From Tilletiaria anomala UBC 951 (taxonomy: Eukaryota > Basidiomycota > Exobasidiomycetes > Georgefischeriales > Tilletiariaceae): a stretch of 64,000 nt of DNA. The position numbers and the translations under genes are program-made. The stretch is from positions 1-64,000 of the forward strand of contig NW_013546957.1 of the NCBI RefSeq assembly GCF_000711695.1. The letters are read 5' to 3'. A model generated the notes under the pieces. That model was not told where the DNA came from and did not search any database. It worked only from the letters and a program-made list of their open reading frames with translations. The first letter of the stretch is position 1. Each line of letters starts with the position of its first letter. This document shows positions 21,938 to 32,808 of this stretch, piece by piece.

Positions 21938-24174
21938 CTCTCCAGCGCTGCAGCCATACCTTTCGAGTGTCCGGTTGCGGCTTCGATGGAGAAGGAGAAC
22001 GAGGCGAGAGACACTGGTTGGAACTGCGAGATGTCAAATGTCCAAGCACCAAGGAGCGAGCGGGTCCCTGTAGGATGGCGTGCAGCCGAGCTGTTGATTT
22101 GTTCGCTCGTATTGACGCTGGCAATAGCGTTCTCGCCGCGCTGGTGCAGCGTTTGAGAGCAAGTAGCCAGCCGGATGAGGAGGAGGTGCTGCTGTGCGTT
22201 TTCTTTCTTTCAGCGTGGCGTCGTCTGCTAGCTATGCATCATCAAGCAAAGCAGACAGGAGAGGCGAATGGCCTGCGATAAGGCAAGTCCGCAGTAGTGA
22301 ATGCTGGCGAAGCGTCTCGAGGGAGCGAGAGGTTGTTCACTGACGGGCTGCAGAGAGACGGGGTCTCTACTTGCTGCCAGTGCAGGTGCGATGGGATGGA
22401 TGAAGGATGGCGAGGCTGCACGTAGCTAGATCGGCATAGATTGCTACCGACCTAGCCCTATAGAGCTGGTGGGCGATGTCTCGCTGCTGTGCTAATCTGC
22501 GCGCCTACACACGTCTGGACTGGTCTGGGTTTGGGCAGTGCTGTGGGAGCGCACTCGAGAAACGCGGGCTGGCGCTGTCTCAGACTGCACCCTCCTCGTT
22601 TTTTGTGCAAGCTGCCTTGAAGCAAGCGGCCAGACCCCTTCGCCTGGATACACACACATATATACACACGCATACACACATACACATGCATGCTCTTCCC
22701 CCATTGCTCGCAGCGTCCAAGAGCACGTAGGAGCATGGAAGATGGATGGGAAGGATTATGTACATGCGTTTATAGAGAGTGTATGGGAGGAGCAAGCAAT
22801 GCACTGCACAGCACTGCGCAGAGATCTGGCTGACTGCCTTGCTCGTCATGATGCTAGAAGGTGGTGACCGAACAGCGGCGGTGGCTACGGGCACTGCGCC
22901 AGCCAGCTGAAGCATTGGGCCGGCACAGCGCCCAGCGCCCCCTGGCCTACCCGCCCGCTGCTGCTGTGCCTCCTTTCTCTTTCCATGGGTTCTGTTTTTG
23001 TTGGCTTCTTCCCCGCGGAGACGGACTCAACTGCGCGCCGCACCGCACCGCACCGCTCCGCTCCAAACCACACCACACTACAGCAGCACCTTCGGAGGGG
23101 AGAGTGTGGATGCGTGCTGGAGGTGACGAGGAAGAGACCCACACTGGGCATGTGCTTGTTGCTTTTTCAGCTTGCTCAACACTGCGTGCCATCCTAAGAT
23201 GCAAACCCTCTCCCTCCTCGTCCCTGTCCATCATCCATGTTGCACTGCCAGTGAGGGGGCACAGGCAGCAGGTCCCCCAGCCCAGCCCAGAGAGCAGAGG
23301 CGAAAAAAAAACGACAGCGAACGAGCCGCTGGGGCGCCGCACTCCTGCTTCTCGCACTGACAGATGACGTATGTACACAACGCACATACAAGGAGCCTAG
23401 CAAACAACCACCACGTACTTGCTCCACATATTCACTTCGCAACTTTCGGCACAAGACTCTTTCCATGTTGGCGAGGTTCATCATTGTACAAGGTCGACGC
23501 TTTGGCTAAGCAGAATATACGCGCCCACCGGAGGATGCTGCTCCTTCCAGAAAAAAACAACAGTACAAAAACGGCTTCGCCTCTCCACTCTCCAGATCTT
23601 CGTCATGGTTCCGTACCCAGGCACGCCCTGATGGCCAATATCACCTACTTGCGCTGATGTCAACCGCCAACACTTCCAGAGCGCTTCACTTTGTTCGGTA
23701 CGCACACTGGCCATCGTCACACGGACGCGAGGCCAAAAGCACTTAGTCAGCACGGTCAAAACACGTCCTCTGGCGCGCCGTGGCCCACTGTCGCTGCTTT
23801 CGCGCGCTTATTTGTGCACAGTGTGCAAGCTCGATGATATGTACGATACGCTCGGGGATGGTTCAGGTGATCAGGACGCCAGCCAGTCGTGACGAGTGAA
23901 CATGACGCGGCCGCCGGCTTCGGTGTGGGGTCTCGCCAGCAAAAAAGAGGGCTCGGCCTACCTCTAGTCTGTGCAAGCATGTACTCGTATGTATGCAGAT
24001 TTTTTTCTTACGCTGTCCAAGCACATCGTACCGTCCGCTGTCCATGACAGTAAGCAATCAATGCAGAAGCGTGCGACGGAAGCATATCCGTCACCCGTTT
24101 CGAGCAAGGTGTACATGCGCAACTCCCAGCGAGCAGCTCCCAAAGCACAAAAGCAGAACCAAACTTGGAGAATG
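21938..24174. other. Long intergenic region (2.2 kb)
   Basis: This stretch lies between the 5' end of the NPF-motif gene and the 3' end of the P450. It contains an alternating CA/TA microsatellite (about 22650-22692) and an oligo-A run (about 23305). Frames are short and without domain similarity. It may hold a long 5' leader or promoter; no gene is supported. Confidence 0.5.
22650..22692. repeat. CA/TA microsatellite
   Basis: A run of alternating purine-pyrimidine dinucleotides (CA, TA, CG, mixed) in intergenic DNA. It is imperfect, hence old or interrupted. Confidence 0.8.
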
Positions 24175-26400
24175 TCAAACACGCGAGATCCGAAGCGGCA
24201 TCTGCGCTCCGAGGTGCTCCTGGCCCTTGACGCGCGCGCGCATCACGACGCTCTGCGTCCGCTCCAGCTCCCACCCGTCGACGGGCTCGAACTGGAACGC
24301 GAGAACTAGCCTCAGCAGCAGCGCCTTGCCTTCCGCGAGCGCGAAGCTGGGAGGCCAAAAAACGCGGGCCAGCGTCCGCACTTTGTCAGCGCTGGATCAC
24401 GCGAAAGCACACGCGCACACTCGTCAAGAACGCACCGGTTGCCGATACAGCCGCGAGGACCAGAGAGGAAAGAGAGCATCTGTAGCGGCATGCCTGATTC
24501 TTTAGCCGACTGCGGCACGTCGGTCCAGCGCTCCGGCTTGAATGTCAACGCGTCCGGGCCCCAGCTGTGCGGCCAGAAACGAGAAGAAGAGGGAGGAAGC
24601 CAAATGTATCGGTCAGTAGGGTCTCCTTTGCACCCACGCTTGTCGATGCTCCAGCACTTACATGGCCTCGGAGGTGTTGATGAGAAAGATCGGGATGAGC
24701 ACCTCATCCCCCTTCTTCATGACGACGGAGTCGAACGTGCCCTTGCCGTCGCGGCGTGGGTACGCCTTGGACAGCGGCAGGACCGTGTCCTTCTCGCAGA
24801 CTCTGCGCGTGCTGGGGATCGGGGACGAGAAGCGCAGCGTCTCCTTGACTACTGCGTCCAGGTACGGCAGACTGCTGAGCTCGTCGAATGACAGCTCATC
24901 GCGCCCGGCCATGTATTCGCGCGCCTCGGCGCGCAGCTTCGCTTGCACGTCCGGCCGCAAGGACAGCTCGTGCAGCGCCCACGAGATCAGCGTCGCAGTC
25001 GTCTCGTGTCCCGCGAGCAGCAACGTTGTCTGCCGGATCGGTCCCCAGTGTCAGCGGCGCGCAGCGTGGCCCACAGCGGTACTGCACAATGCGGTCACGG
25101 GCACTCACCATCTGGCCAAGCAGCTCGGCATCAGAGAGACGCTCGGACTCGCGAATGTCCGAGGACATGTCTGCGGAGCCGAACAGGACATGTGTAAAAA
25201 GCAAATTGTTCTCAAGGGCGCTCTTCATAAAGGATGATAAATGCAGGTGCTTGATGGGAAGGAGGGAGGGGACTCACTGCTGCGCATCATGAGCATGAGC
25301 AGATCCTTGCCTCCAGCAGCGTCGTGACCCTGCGCCTCCCAATCGGCCTTGTTTATCTCGAGTTTGCTGCCTTTTTCGTGCACGCCGTGCATCTCCTGCA
25401 GGATCTGCCTGCGCTTTTGGGCGATGATCACTTGACTCGTGCGCTCGAGGACGGCGTACGCTTCTCGGAAGCTGCGTTCGCGCGGAAGTTCGAGGTGCTT
25501 GAGCCACTGAAGGCTCGGCTTGGTCTGTAGCAGGCTCTTGAGAAAGAACAGCGGGCTCGGCGGGCCGAAGAGCAGCGTCGCCTTGAACGCCTCGGAGACC
25601 TCGTCGAGCTCCTCGCCGTCCTGTTTGATACTGTTGAACGACCAGTTGAAGCCGGCCTCGCCGATGATGTCCAGCGTCGCGCGCGAGAGCCAGTGCGACA
25701 CGTTGAGAACGGGCCTGTGCGCCTCGCTGGCCTGCGCCGAGGCGTCCGACTGCCCGGGCAGGAACGCCTTGGGGGCCGGCCCGGTCGTCTCGTCGATGAT
25801 TTGGCCGAGGCGCGAGACGAGGTTTTCCGAGTGCTTGAAAAAAGTCGGCGTCAGGTTGCGGATCGCGCTTACGCCAAAGGCCGGCTGGAGGATCTTGCGC
25901 TGGCGCTTGTGCACGTCACCCTCGACGACGAGAACGCCGTTGCCCAGCATGCTTGCGAGCAGGTCGCGCAGCTGCTGCGGCTTGGGGAAGCTGTAGCTGT
26001 GTTGCGCGCTGAGCACGTGCATCATCGCCTTGGGGTCGACAAGCAGCAAACGCGGGGCGTAGAACAGGTGGCGGTACACGAGCACGTCTGAGCGTGTCTC
26101 GCGCATCCACTGGAGGTGCGCCTCGCCGGTCGGCGCATCGCGGATCTTGTGGAGGTCGCCAAAGATGGGCAGCGTGTACCAGCGGCTCTCGTGGCGCGGG
26201 GCGGGAATGTCTTTGTATCTCTCTAAGCAGAGAAGGTTGACCGCGGCGAAGCGTGCGAGGCAGCGGGTCAGTAGGTACACGGCGAAGAGCACCAGCGCTC
26301 CGAACGGCAGGGTGGCAAGCAAGCCGACAGCCCGGGCGAGCTGCCAGAGGAGGGTTGAGCTGGAAGACATTATATGAGAGTCTGGCATTGACCTCTCCAT
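24175..26400 (-). CDS. Cytochrome P450 monooxygenase
   Basis: Five exons, complement(join(24175..24346,24436..24564,24662..25029,25109..25170,25278..26400)), give 617 residues. An N-terminal membrane anchor ([17 protein letters not shown]) precedes a full P450 fold: C-helix region [16 protein letters not shown]-helix [16 protein letters not shown]-helix ExxR in [21 protein letters not shown], and the haem loop [17 protein letters not shown] with the axial Cys. The splice joins rebuild [20 protein letters not shown] and GCIGNR-FALAE without gaps. It is probably a microsomal, NADPH-P450-reductase-dependent oxygenase. NMSSD..ES.RLSD..L resembles large basidiomycete P450 families, but the substrate cannot be told. 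Starts at 26388 or 26370 are also possible. No biosynthetic genes flank it, so a cluster role is not supported. Confidence 0.95.
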
Positions 26401-27089
26401 GCAACTTGTCGATGGTGTTGGTATTGATGATATTGGGCGGGGAAGCAAGCTTATGTATCAACGCGTTCGCAGTTCACACACCGTGGCACACTTTGAGCAC
26501 CCCCTCCCCCCGGTCTTGCAATGTCAGCAGGGAAACGTCATGTTTGTTCCGGGCTTGGTGGGGAGGGGCTGTCGTAAGCGCCGGTTGGACGAAGTTCCAT
26601 AGTCAGTATCGCTGCGAGACACGGTCGGTTTCCATGGTCAATGAGGGCGACTTGCTGGAGAGAAGCGACGAGAGATACTAGGATGAGAGGATGCCATGGA
26701 AAGGGTAGGGTGGGGACAGAGATAGCTGGAGATGGAGGTGAGGCAGGCATTGCGCCAGTGTCCGCTTGGGCCAGGTCAATACCCTGCGGGTGTCTCTCGG
26801 CCGAGGAGGCTGCTCTATCAGTGCTCGGCCTTCGGGACGAAAAACTGCCACTGAGAGGGGGGGGACCCGGCCGGGACGGCGCCGCGCTCGCAGACATAGC
26901 CGATGGCTTGATTTGAACGACCAAGAAGATACTTACTGGATGATGGAATACTCTGCAGCCGCTCGTGTGTAGTAGCATGGCATGGGAAGAGGAGTGATGT
27001 ATTGCGAGAGAGCGCCATGTATGTGACATACACTGCGGCCACTGTGGATACTGTACATCTCGGGAGCTTTTCGTGGGTGCGGGTTGCGT
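26401..27089. other. Intergenic region (P450 5' side / PHB1 3' side)
   Basis: Nearly 700 bases, presumably the P450 promoter plus the PHB1 3' UTR. There is a short G run near 26857-26866. No gene or RNA is recognised. Confidence 0.45.
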
Positions 27090-28405
27090 TCACGCTTGCA
27101 TGTTGAGGCTACGAGTTCCGGGAGGGACGGTATGCGATGGTTAGCGCTGCACTTTAAACCCCCCCTCCAAGAGAACAAGTCTGCGACTCACAGCATGCCG
27201 TTTCCGTGCGGCAGATAGGTCACATTGCGTGCATTTGACAGCGTCGATGCGATCTCCTTGCTTGCCTCAATGCGCCGGATCGTCAGCAATCCATCGCCTG
27301 CCTTCTCCAGCGCGCGTGAGATGGTCGTCGCCGCCTCCGCCTCGCCCTCGGCACGGATAACGCTCGCCTGCCGCTCTTGCTCAGCCTTCTCAACGACAAA
27401 CTTGGCGCGCTCGGCGTCTTGCTGCGCGATCTGCTTCTGCTCGACGGCCTTCGTGAATTCTTGGCCGAATGTCATATGTGTCTGCGAGAGAAGCGTACAG
27501 ACCGCGAAAGAGCACGGCAGCATCAGTCCCATGGTTCCAGTTTCAGTGGCACTGCAGAATGAAAATTGTGATTCTCACAATTGAGACATCCTCAAGGACA
27601 ATGTTGAACTCCTGCGCACGCTTTAGCAGATCCTCGCGAATCCGTGCGCTGACCACTTCACGTTGCGTGATGAGCTCTGCAGCATCGAATTGCGCAACAG
27701 TCGCCTTCAACACCTCGTTCCCGATCGAGGGGAGAACTCGCTCATCATAGTCTTGCCCCAGGGATTGGTAGATTCGCGAAAGGTGGCGCACATCGGGTCG
27801 TGACAGGACACGCAGGGTGAGTGAGACCATCTGCAAATCCTTCGAGCCAGTGGTCGTGGAGATGTTCTGCGTGAGTGAACAAAGATGGGAGAAGGAGTAT
27901 ATTTCAATCTGTGACCACTCTGTCCTCTATCATTGGAGCCAACTCACCCTTGGCTTTACGCGAACATCGTACAAGATGGCACGCTGAAGCCATGGAATCA
28001 GGAAATGCGTGCCCTCGCCACTCGCCTGTATTTTTTCAACCAAAAAGGTTATCAGTCTGATATTTCGGGCATTCATTGTGAAGGCAGCTAGCAGCCGCAT
28101 AAGTGATACAACAGGCGCAAGCACTCACGACGTTCTTCACACCCTGGAAGCGGTCGAACATGACCGCCCTGTATCCTCCTGGCACATCATACAGACTTGA
28201 CTGCAGCGCAATCGCTGCAACGCCCAGCGGGACTATTGGCAGTATTCCAGATATAGGGGAGCGGTTAATGGCAATGGGAAGGATGTCAGTAACCCTTGTA
28301 CGATCAGATGTAAATGACACATTCGAGAAGTCCGGTGGGGACTGCCAGCTTGCGCTGGTCACTGCGCAGATGCTCACCCGCAAATCGAGCGGCCAGTTGC
28401 GACAT
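27090..28405 (-). CDS. PHB1: Prohibitin PHB1
   Basis: Six exons, complement(join(27090..27108,27192..27481,27579..27866,27948..28025,28129..28232,28378..28405)), give 268 residues, normal for PHB1. It starts [19 protein letters not shown] (N-terminal membrane helix), then [20 protein letters not shown], the SPFH domain ([40 protein letters not shown]) and the PHB1-type coiled coil [20 protein letters not shown]. The end [14 protein letters not shown] is built from a 19-nt last exon. PHB1 and PHB2 form ring complexes in the mitochondrial inner membrane that act as membrane scaffold and m-AAA protease partner. [13 protein letters not shown] distinguishes it from PHB2. The first exon codes only 9 residues. 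It is divergent from the SWI3-like gene. Confidence 0.95.
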
Positions 28406-28854
28406 TGTGTAGCTACCAAAGAGAGCTGTCTGCCGTTTCCTTAGTTGCACACAATTTTCACAATGCTCCGAATGTTGACGATTAACCTCAAGCACCCCTG
28501 GTTGGTGAGGTGATCCTTTCGATGGTGCTGATGTGAGTTGCTTGGACGTTGCTGATGGAAGCTGTTGCACTTGGCGGTCTGCGTTCTCTATGCATGGGTT
28601 TACGGGGGAGCTGGTCTCGCGAGCGCGCTCTCTCAGCTTGGCTTGCATCCACATTGTCGTTCGTCCGCGACACCTTCTCGCCTTCCCTTTTGTCATCGCG
28701 ACAACCCAACGTGAACACGCCGCCAGGGATGCCCGAAGCCATCGATTGAGACGCGCGGCAAAGCTGCTTGTGAACATTACGCGTCTGATCGGCGAGAGCA
28801 GCGCCGTTTTCGAGCACGGCTGCGCCAAACGAAGGTGACGCAGCCTTACCCATC
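28406..28854. promoter_or_regulatory. Divergent promoter region PHB1 / SWI3-like
   Basis: Roughly 450 bases between two outward-facing start codons; both promoters must be here. No individual element is recognised. Confidence 0.4.
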
Positions 28855-31800
28855 ATGAGCGTCGCGCTCAACGTGACAGGCTCGCCGGACGAGTCGCTGC
28901 TCACTGACACAGCAGTCCGGTCGCGTCTCTCCGCCTTCCTGCAGCCCTTGCGTGATGTGCTCACTGCCCAAGCAGCACCGCCAGCAGTGCAAGAAGGAGA
29001 TGGCGAAGGGAGCAACCGCACTGCAGCAGCAGCGGTGGCTGGAGCCAACGAAGGAGCAATACCCACGACCACTGGCGCGCTCACCTCGATGGATCTCGCC
29101 AACTTGACGTACAGCTTGCAGTTGTTCCAAGAAAAAGCGCTAGGCTTAAATGCACTAGCGCGCCACATCAACCCATCAGCGTCCTCTCTCGCATATAGAC
29201 ACCCCATCCGTATCCCTTCCAAGCTCTTCCTCACTTCGCCTTCCTACCAGAACCACGCTGGCGCGATCACAGCAGATGCGCCGCTATATCACATCCTCGA
29301 GGCTGCGCTTCTCTATCTCCAACAACATGGCCGAAAAGGGTGGTCGGATATGGGGCAAGTCGATGCCGAGGCCGCTAGTCAAGACGCCGAGGCCACGCAG
29401 GCGCGGAGGGTGTTCTATGCAAGTTTGATTGCCCATGTGAGGGACATCCTGAAGCAAAAAGGTATCATCAAAACGCACAAGGTTGCTGCACCAAAGGACT
29501 GGACACATGCGCAAGTTGAGTACAATAAAGGCTTAGCTCAGGAACTCCAGCGTGAGTATTGCGGGAATGCACAATTTGCGCAGCTGCTGTGCTGACTTCA
29601 GACTTCGATGATTGCGTTTCCTTGTCTCAAAAGTCGACTGGGCTGAAGACCCTGCATCAGCAACGCACGTTCTGTTCGATGCGGAGTCCGGACCAAGCAC
29701 GTCTTCGCTGCCGGCGGGCGAGGCAGCGGTGCCCGGCCAGTCCGAGTTCTTCCGGACACTCGCCAAGAAGGGTAAAAAGTCGCTTATCCACGTCTGGTAC
29801 CGGCCTGACTCGTACGACACATGGCTCCCACCTACATCGTCCACCGCGTTTGCATCGCCGGATCCAGAGCCGGAGCCCCGGCGGCAGGGGGAGGCGTGGG
29901 TCATCAGCTCACGCTGGCTCGCCGACGGCGTCAAGTACAACGAGTTGATGAACGAGGAAGACTATGAGCACGAAGACGACCCCGCTCATTCTGATGCAGC
30001 AGCGGGTGCTGAGGCTGCGCCAAAGAAGCCACGTATCTCCATCAGTCTCAAGAAGCGCAGCTTGCCGGAGGAAGTGACGGAGGAGACGGAGGACGGCACC
30101 ACCAAGAAGGTCCGGTTATACGTTGCGTCTGAGCCTGTCGGCGCGAAAGCCATCGATTTGACTGGTAGCGCCAGTGAGATTCCGGGGAAAAAAGCCGAGC
30201 AGGACCCTATTCCGGACGGCAGCCTGGGCAATTTGGATCAGGTGGCACCGCCGAGCAGGACCGCGGGCGAACCGGCGACCGTTGTTGTTGCGGAGGCGCA
30301 GGAGAGGAAGGAAGGGCATGCGCCTGATGTGGACAAGGCAGGCGAATCTGGTCACGCGGGCGATGCAGGTGATGTGACGATGGCGGATGCCACCAAGGAG
30401 AATGAGGAGGAAGACGAGCGCGATGCTGCTGTGTTCGAGGCACATCGCGCACGAGCTCAGAATGTTGCCAAGAAGTACCTAGCTGCTCAGACGCAGGAAG
30501 TTATCATCCCTTCTTACTCCGTCTGGTTCGATATAGCCAAGATTAACCAGATCGAGAAGCGCTCGCTGCCGGAATTCTTCAACAATCGCAATCGCAGTAA
30601 AACGCCTTCCATCTACAAGGACTACAGAGACTTCATGATCAACACATACAGATTGAACCCAAGCGAGTATCTCACTTTTACCGCTTGCAGAAGGAATCTC
30701 GCAGGTGACGTCTGCGCGATCATGAGGGTACACGCCTTCCTTGAACAATGGGGCTTAATCAACTACCAGGTGAGCTGCAGGAAATACGAGTGTACCAGGT
30801 GAAGCCGTACTGATTCTCCTCTGGCAGGTGGACCCGGAGACGCGGCCTGCTGCGCTTGGCCCACCCTTCACTGGTCACTTCCGTGTCATCGTCGACACAC
30901 CTCGCGGTCTTCAGCCCTTGCACCCAGGTGCGAAATTACCACAGCTCAGCAAGACCGGAAGCGCACCAATAGGTGACAAGCAGGCCGCTGCGGAGGCCCG
31001 CGCCGCTGTCGCCACCCTCGAGCTCCGCAAGACGATCTACCAGTCTACCGCCAAGGGTTCGCGAGCCGTCGGCGAGTCCGAAGCGGAGTCACTCGCGGAC
31101 CAGGCGAACGCTGCAGTCCAAGCTGGCGCAGGTGCGCAACCGAAGTACTCCTGCAACACTTGCGGTACAGACTGCACACGTCAGCGGTACCACGCCATCA
31201 ACGTCAAGGACTTTACGCTCTGCCCGAACTGTTACCTTGAGGGACGCTTCCCTTCGAGCATGTTCTCTGGCGATTTCCTACGCATGGACAACGTCGACTT
31301 CAAGCATGGAGGCGCGAACGCTGCGAAAGGGGATGACTGGAGCGACGAGGAGACCTTGCGGCTTTTGGAAGGTCTGGAAATGTTCGACGATGACTGGAGC
31401 GCTGTCGCCAACCACGTTGGCACACGCAGCCGAGAGCAGTGCATAATGAAGTTCATCCAGATGCCGATCGAAGATCCTTACCTGGACGGCGGCGCCTCTG
31501 CGGCTGGTAGTATTGGGCGGCAATCGAACGGTTCGGCCTCCATGTCTGCGCAAGGCATCGCCCAACGCGACCTAGGGCCACTGCAATACGTCCGCGACCC
31601 TAAGCTCGGTGTTCCATTCGCTCAGTCTGATAATCCGGTCATGAGTGTGGTCGCTTTCTTGGCAAGCGCCGTTAGCCCAGCGGTTGCGGCTGCTGCCGCG
31701 CAGTCGGCCCTCGGCGAGCTGACCGATGGCCTTCGTCGACGGCAGAAGGACAAGGCTGGCGGGCAGCAGCCAGCGGATCAAGGACAAGGCGCAGAATCTG

Positions 31801-32576
31801 GGAAAGAAAGCACTGCTGAAAGCGATAGGGAGAAGGAGACCGACAGTATGGACGTGGACAAACCTGCAGAGAAGGACGCAGCTCCTTCAGTGCCTCTGAC
31901 GATTGCAGTCGGCGAGAATGGCGAGCCATTGACTTCAAAGCTACCCGCGCAAGCGGACGTCCAAGTCACCGTGTCTGCAGCCGCCAAGTCAGACGTCACG
32001 CAAGTGAAGGAGAACCGCGAAGACAGCGAGATGCCCGAGGGCGGCAAGGCCAGGGCGAAGAATCCTGAGGCCATTCCTAAAAATGCGGTTGAGAAAGCAG
32101 CTGCGATCGCCCTCGGAGCAGCGGCAGCCAAGGCGCACGTGCTTGCTAGCTTTGAGGAACGAGAGTGTCAGCGTCTCGTCGGTCAAGTGGTCGAGGCGCA
32201 GATGCGCAAAATGGAAGTGAGTAGTAGCTACAATGTTTTTGCCAGCCAAGCCAAGTCAGCTAAGCTGATTACTATTCTTCATTTATAGCTCAAAATGGCG
32301 CAGTTTGAAGAGCTGGAAACCATGCTTGAAGCCGAGAGGCGGAGCATTGAAGCTGGGCGCAAGCAGCTGTACCATGACCGTCTTGCCGTTCGCCGTCAAC
32401 TCGCTGCCGTCAACGACTTACTTCAAAAAGCGAACGCGGCTGCAAATCAAAGCACATCTATGAGTCTCGAAGCCGCGTCAAGTGCCTCTCATGGATTGCC
32501 AGGGCAAGGACCAATCGTGCGGCAAGCAGGGAACGTTCCGCATCCTGAGGGCGGTAACGTTGGCAGAGTAGGATGA
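28855..32576 (+). CDS. SWI3: SWI3/RSC8-type (SMARCC) chromatin-remodelling subunit
   Basis: Four exons, join(28855..29551,29634..30769,30828..32216,32289..32576), give 1169 residues. Domains in order: an N-terminal SMARCC region (about 1-370, with a BRCT-like part around [17 protein letters not shown] and ISSRWLADG); SWIRM (about 520-611, [20 protein letters not shown] and [20 protein letters not shown]); a ZZ-type zinc finger (about 718-760, [20 protein letters not shown]); SANT (about 781-830, [29 protein letters not shown]-like); and a C-terminal leucine-rich coiled coil (about 1050-1140). SWI3/RSC8 dimerise and scaffold SWI/SNF and RSC. The N-terminal extension makes SWI3/SMARCC more likely than short RSC8-type proteins, but the two cannot be separated without a tree. 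Acidic Lys/Glu linkers are typical. Confidence 0.93.
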
Positions 32577-32808
32577 TTCGCATGTGCTGTATTTTCAAGT
32601 AGCCAAGTTTTCATTTGTCTCATTTACGCACATCGGGACGTCCTTGTTTCATCAACGATATGAAGAGAGGATTGCGCATCGTTTGGTGCTTCAATACACA
32701 TAATCCCATGCTGATGCCCCATTAGCGGCGTGCTATGGGACGCTTCAACCGGTAAGCTGTGGCACAGACGCTAATACTGATGGCAAAAAGCCCAAGGGCT
32801 GCAATTTA
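32577..32808. terminator. Convergent 3' region (SWI3-like / RPB1)
   Basis: Only 232 bases separate two convergent stop codons, so both polyadenylation regions must lie here. A GCAATTTATTACTG context at the RPB1 stop contains AATAAA on the minus strand, overlapping the stop codon region, a candidate early poly(A) signal. Confidence 0.35.

Noticed and set aside
22538-22867. Frames over the CA microsatellite coding THTHTH-like runs
   Set aside because: Produced by the dinucleotide repeat; no conserved sequence on either side.
24175-26400. P450 as part of a secondary-metabolite cluster
   Set aside because: Its neighbours (PHB1, the NPF-motif protein) are not biosynthetic, and no transporter, synthase or regulator is adjacent.
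29552-29633. Separate small gene ending at 29.59 kb before the SWI3-like gene
   Set aside because: The stop lies in an 82-nt GT-AG intron; splicing gives one continuous frame of 1169 residues with the usual SMARCC N-terminus.
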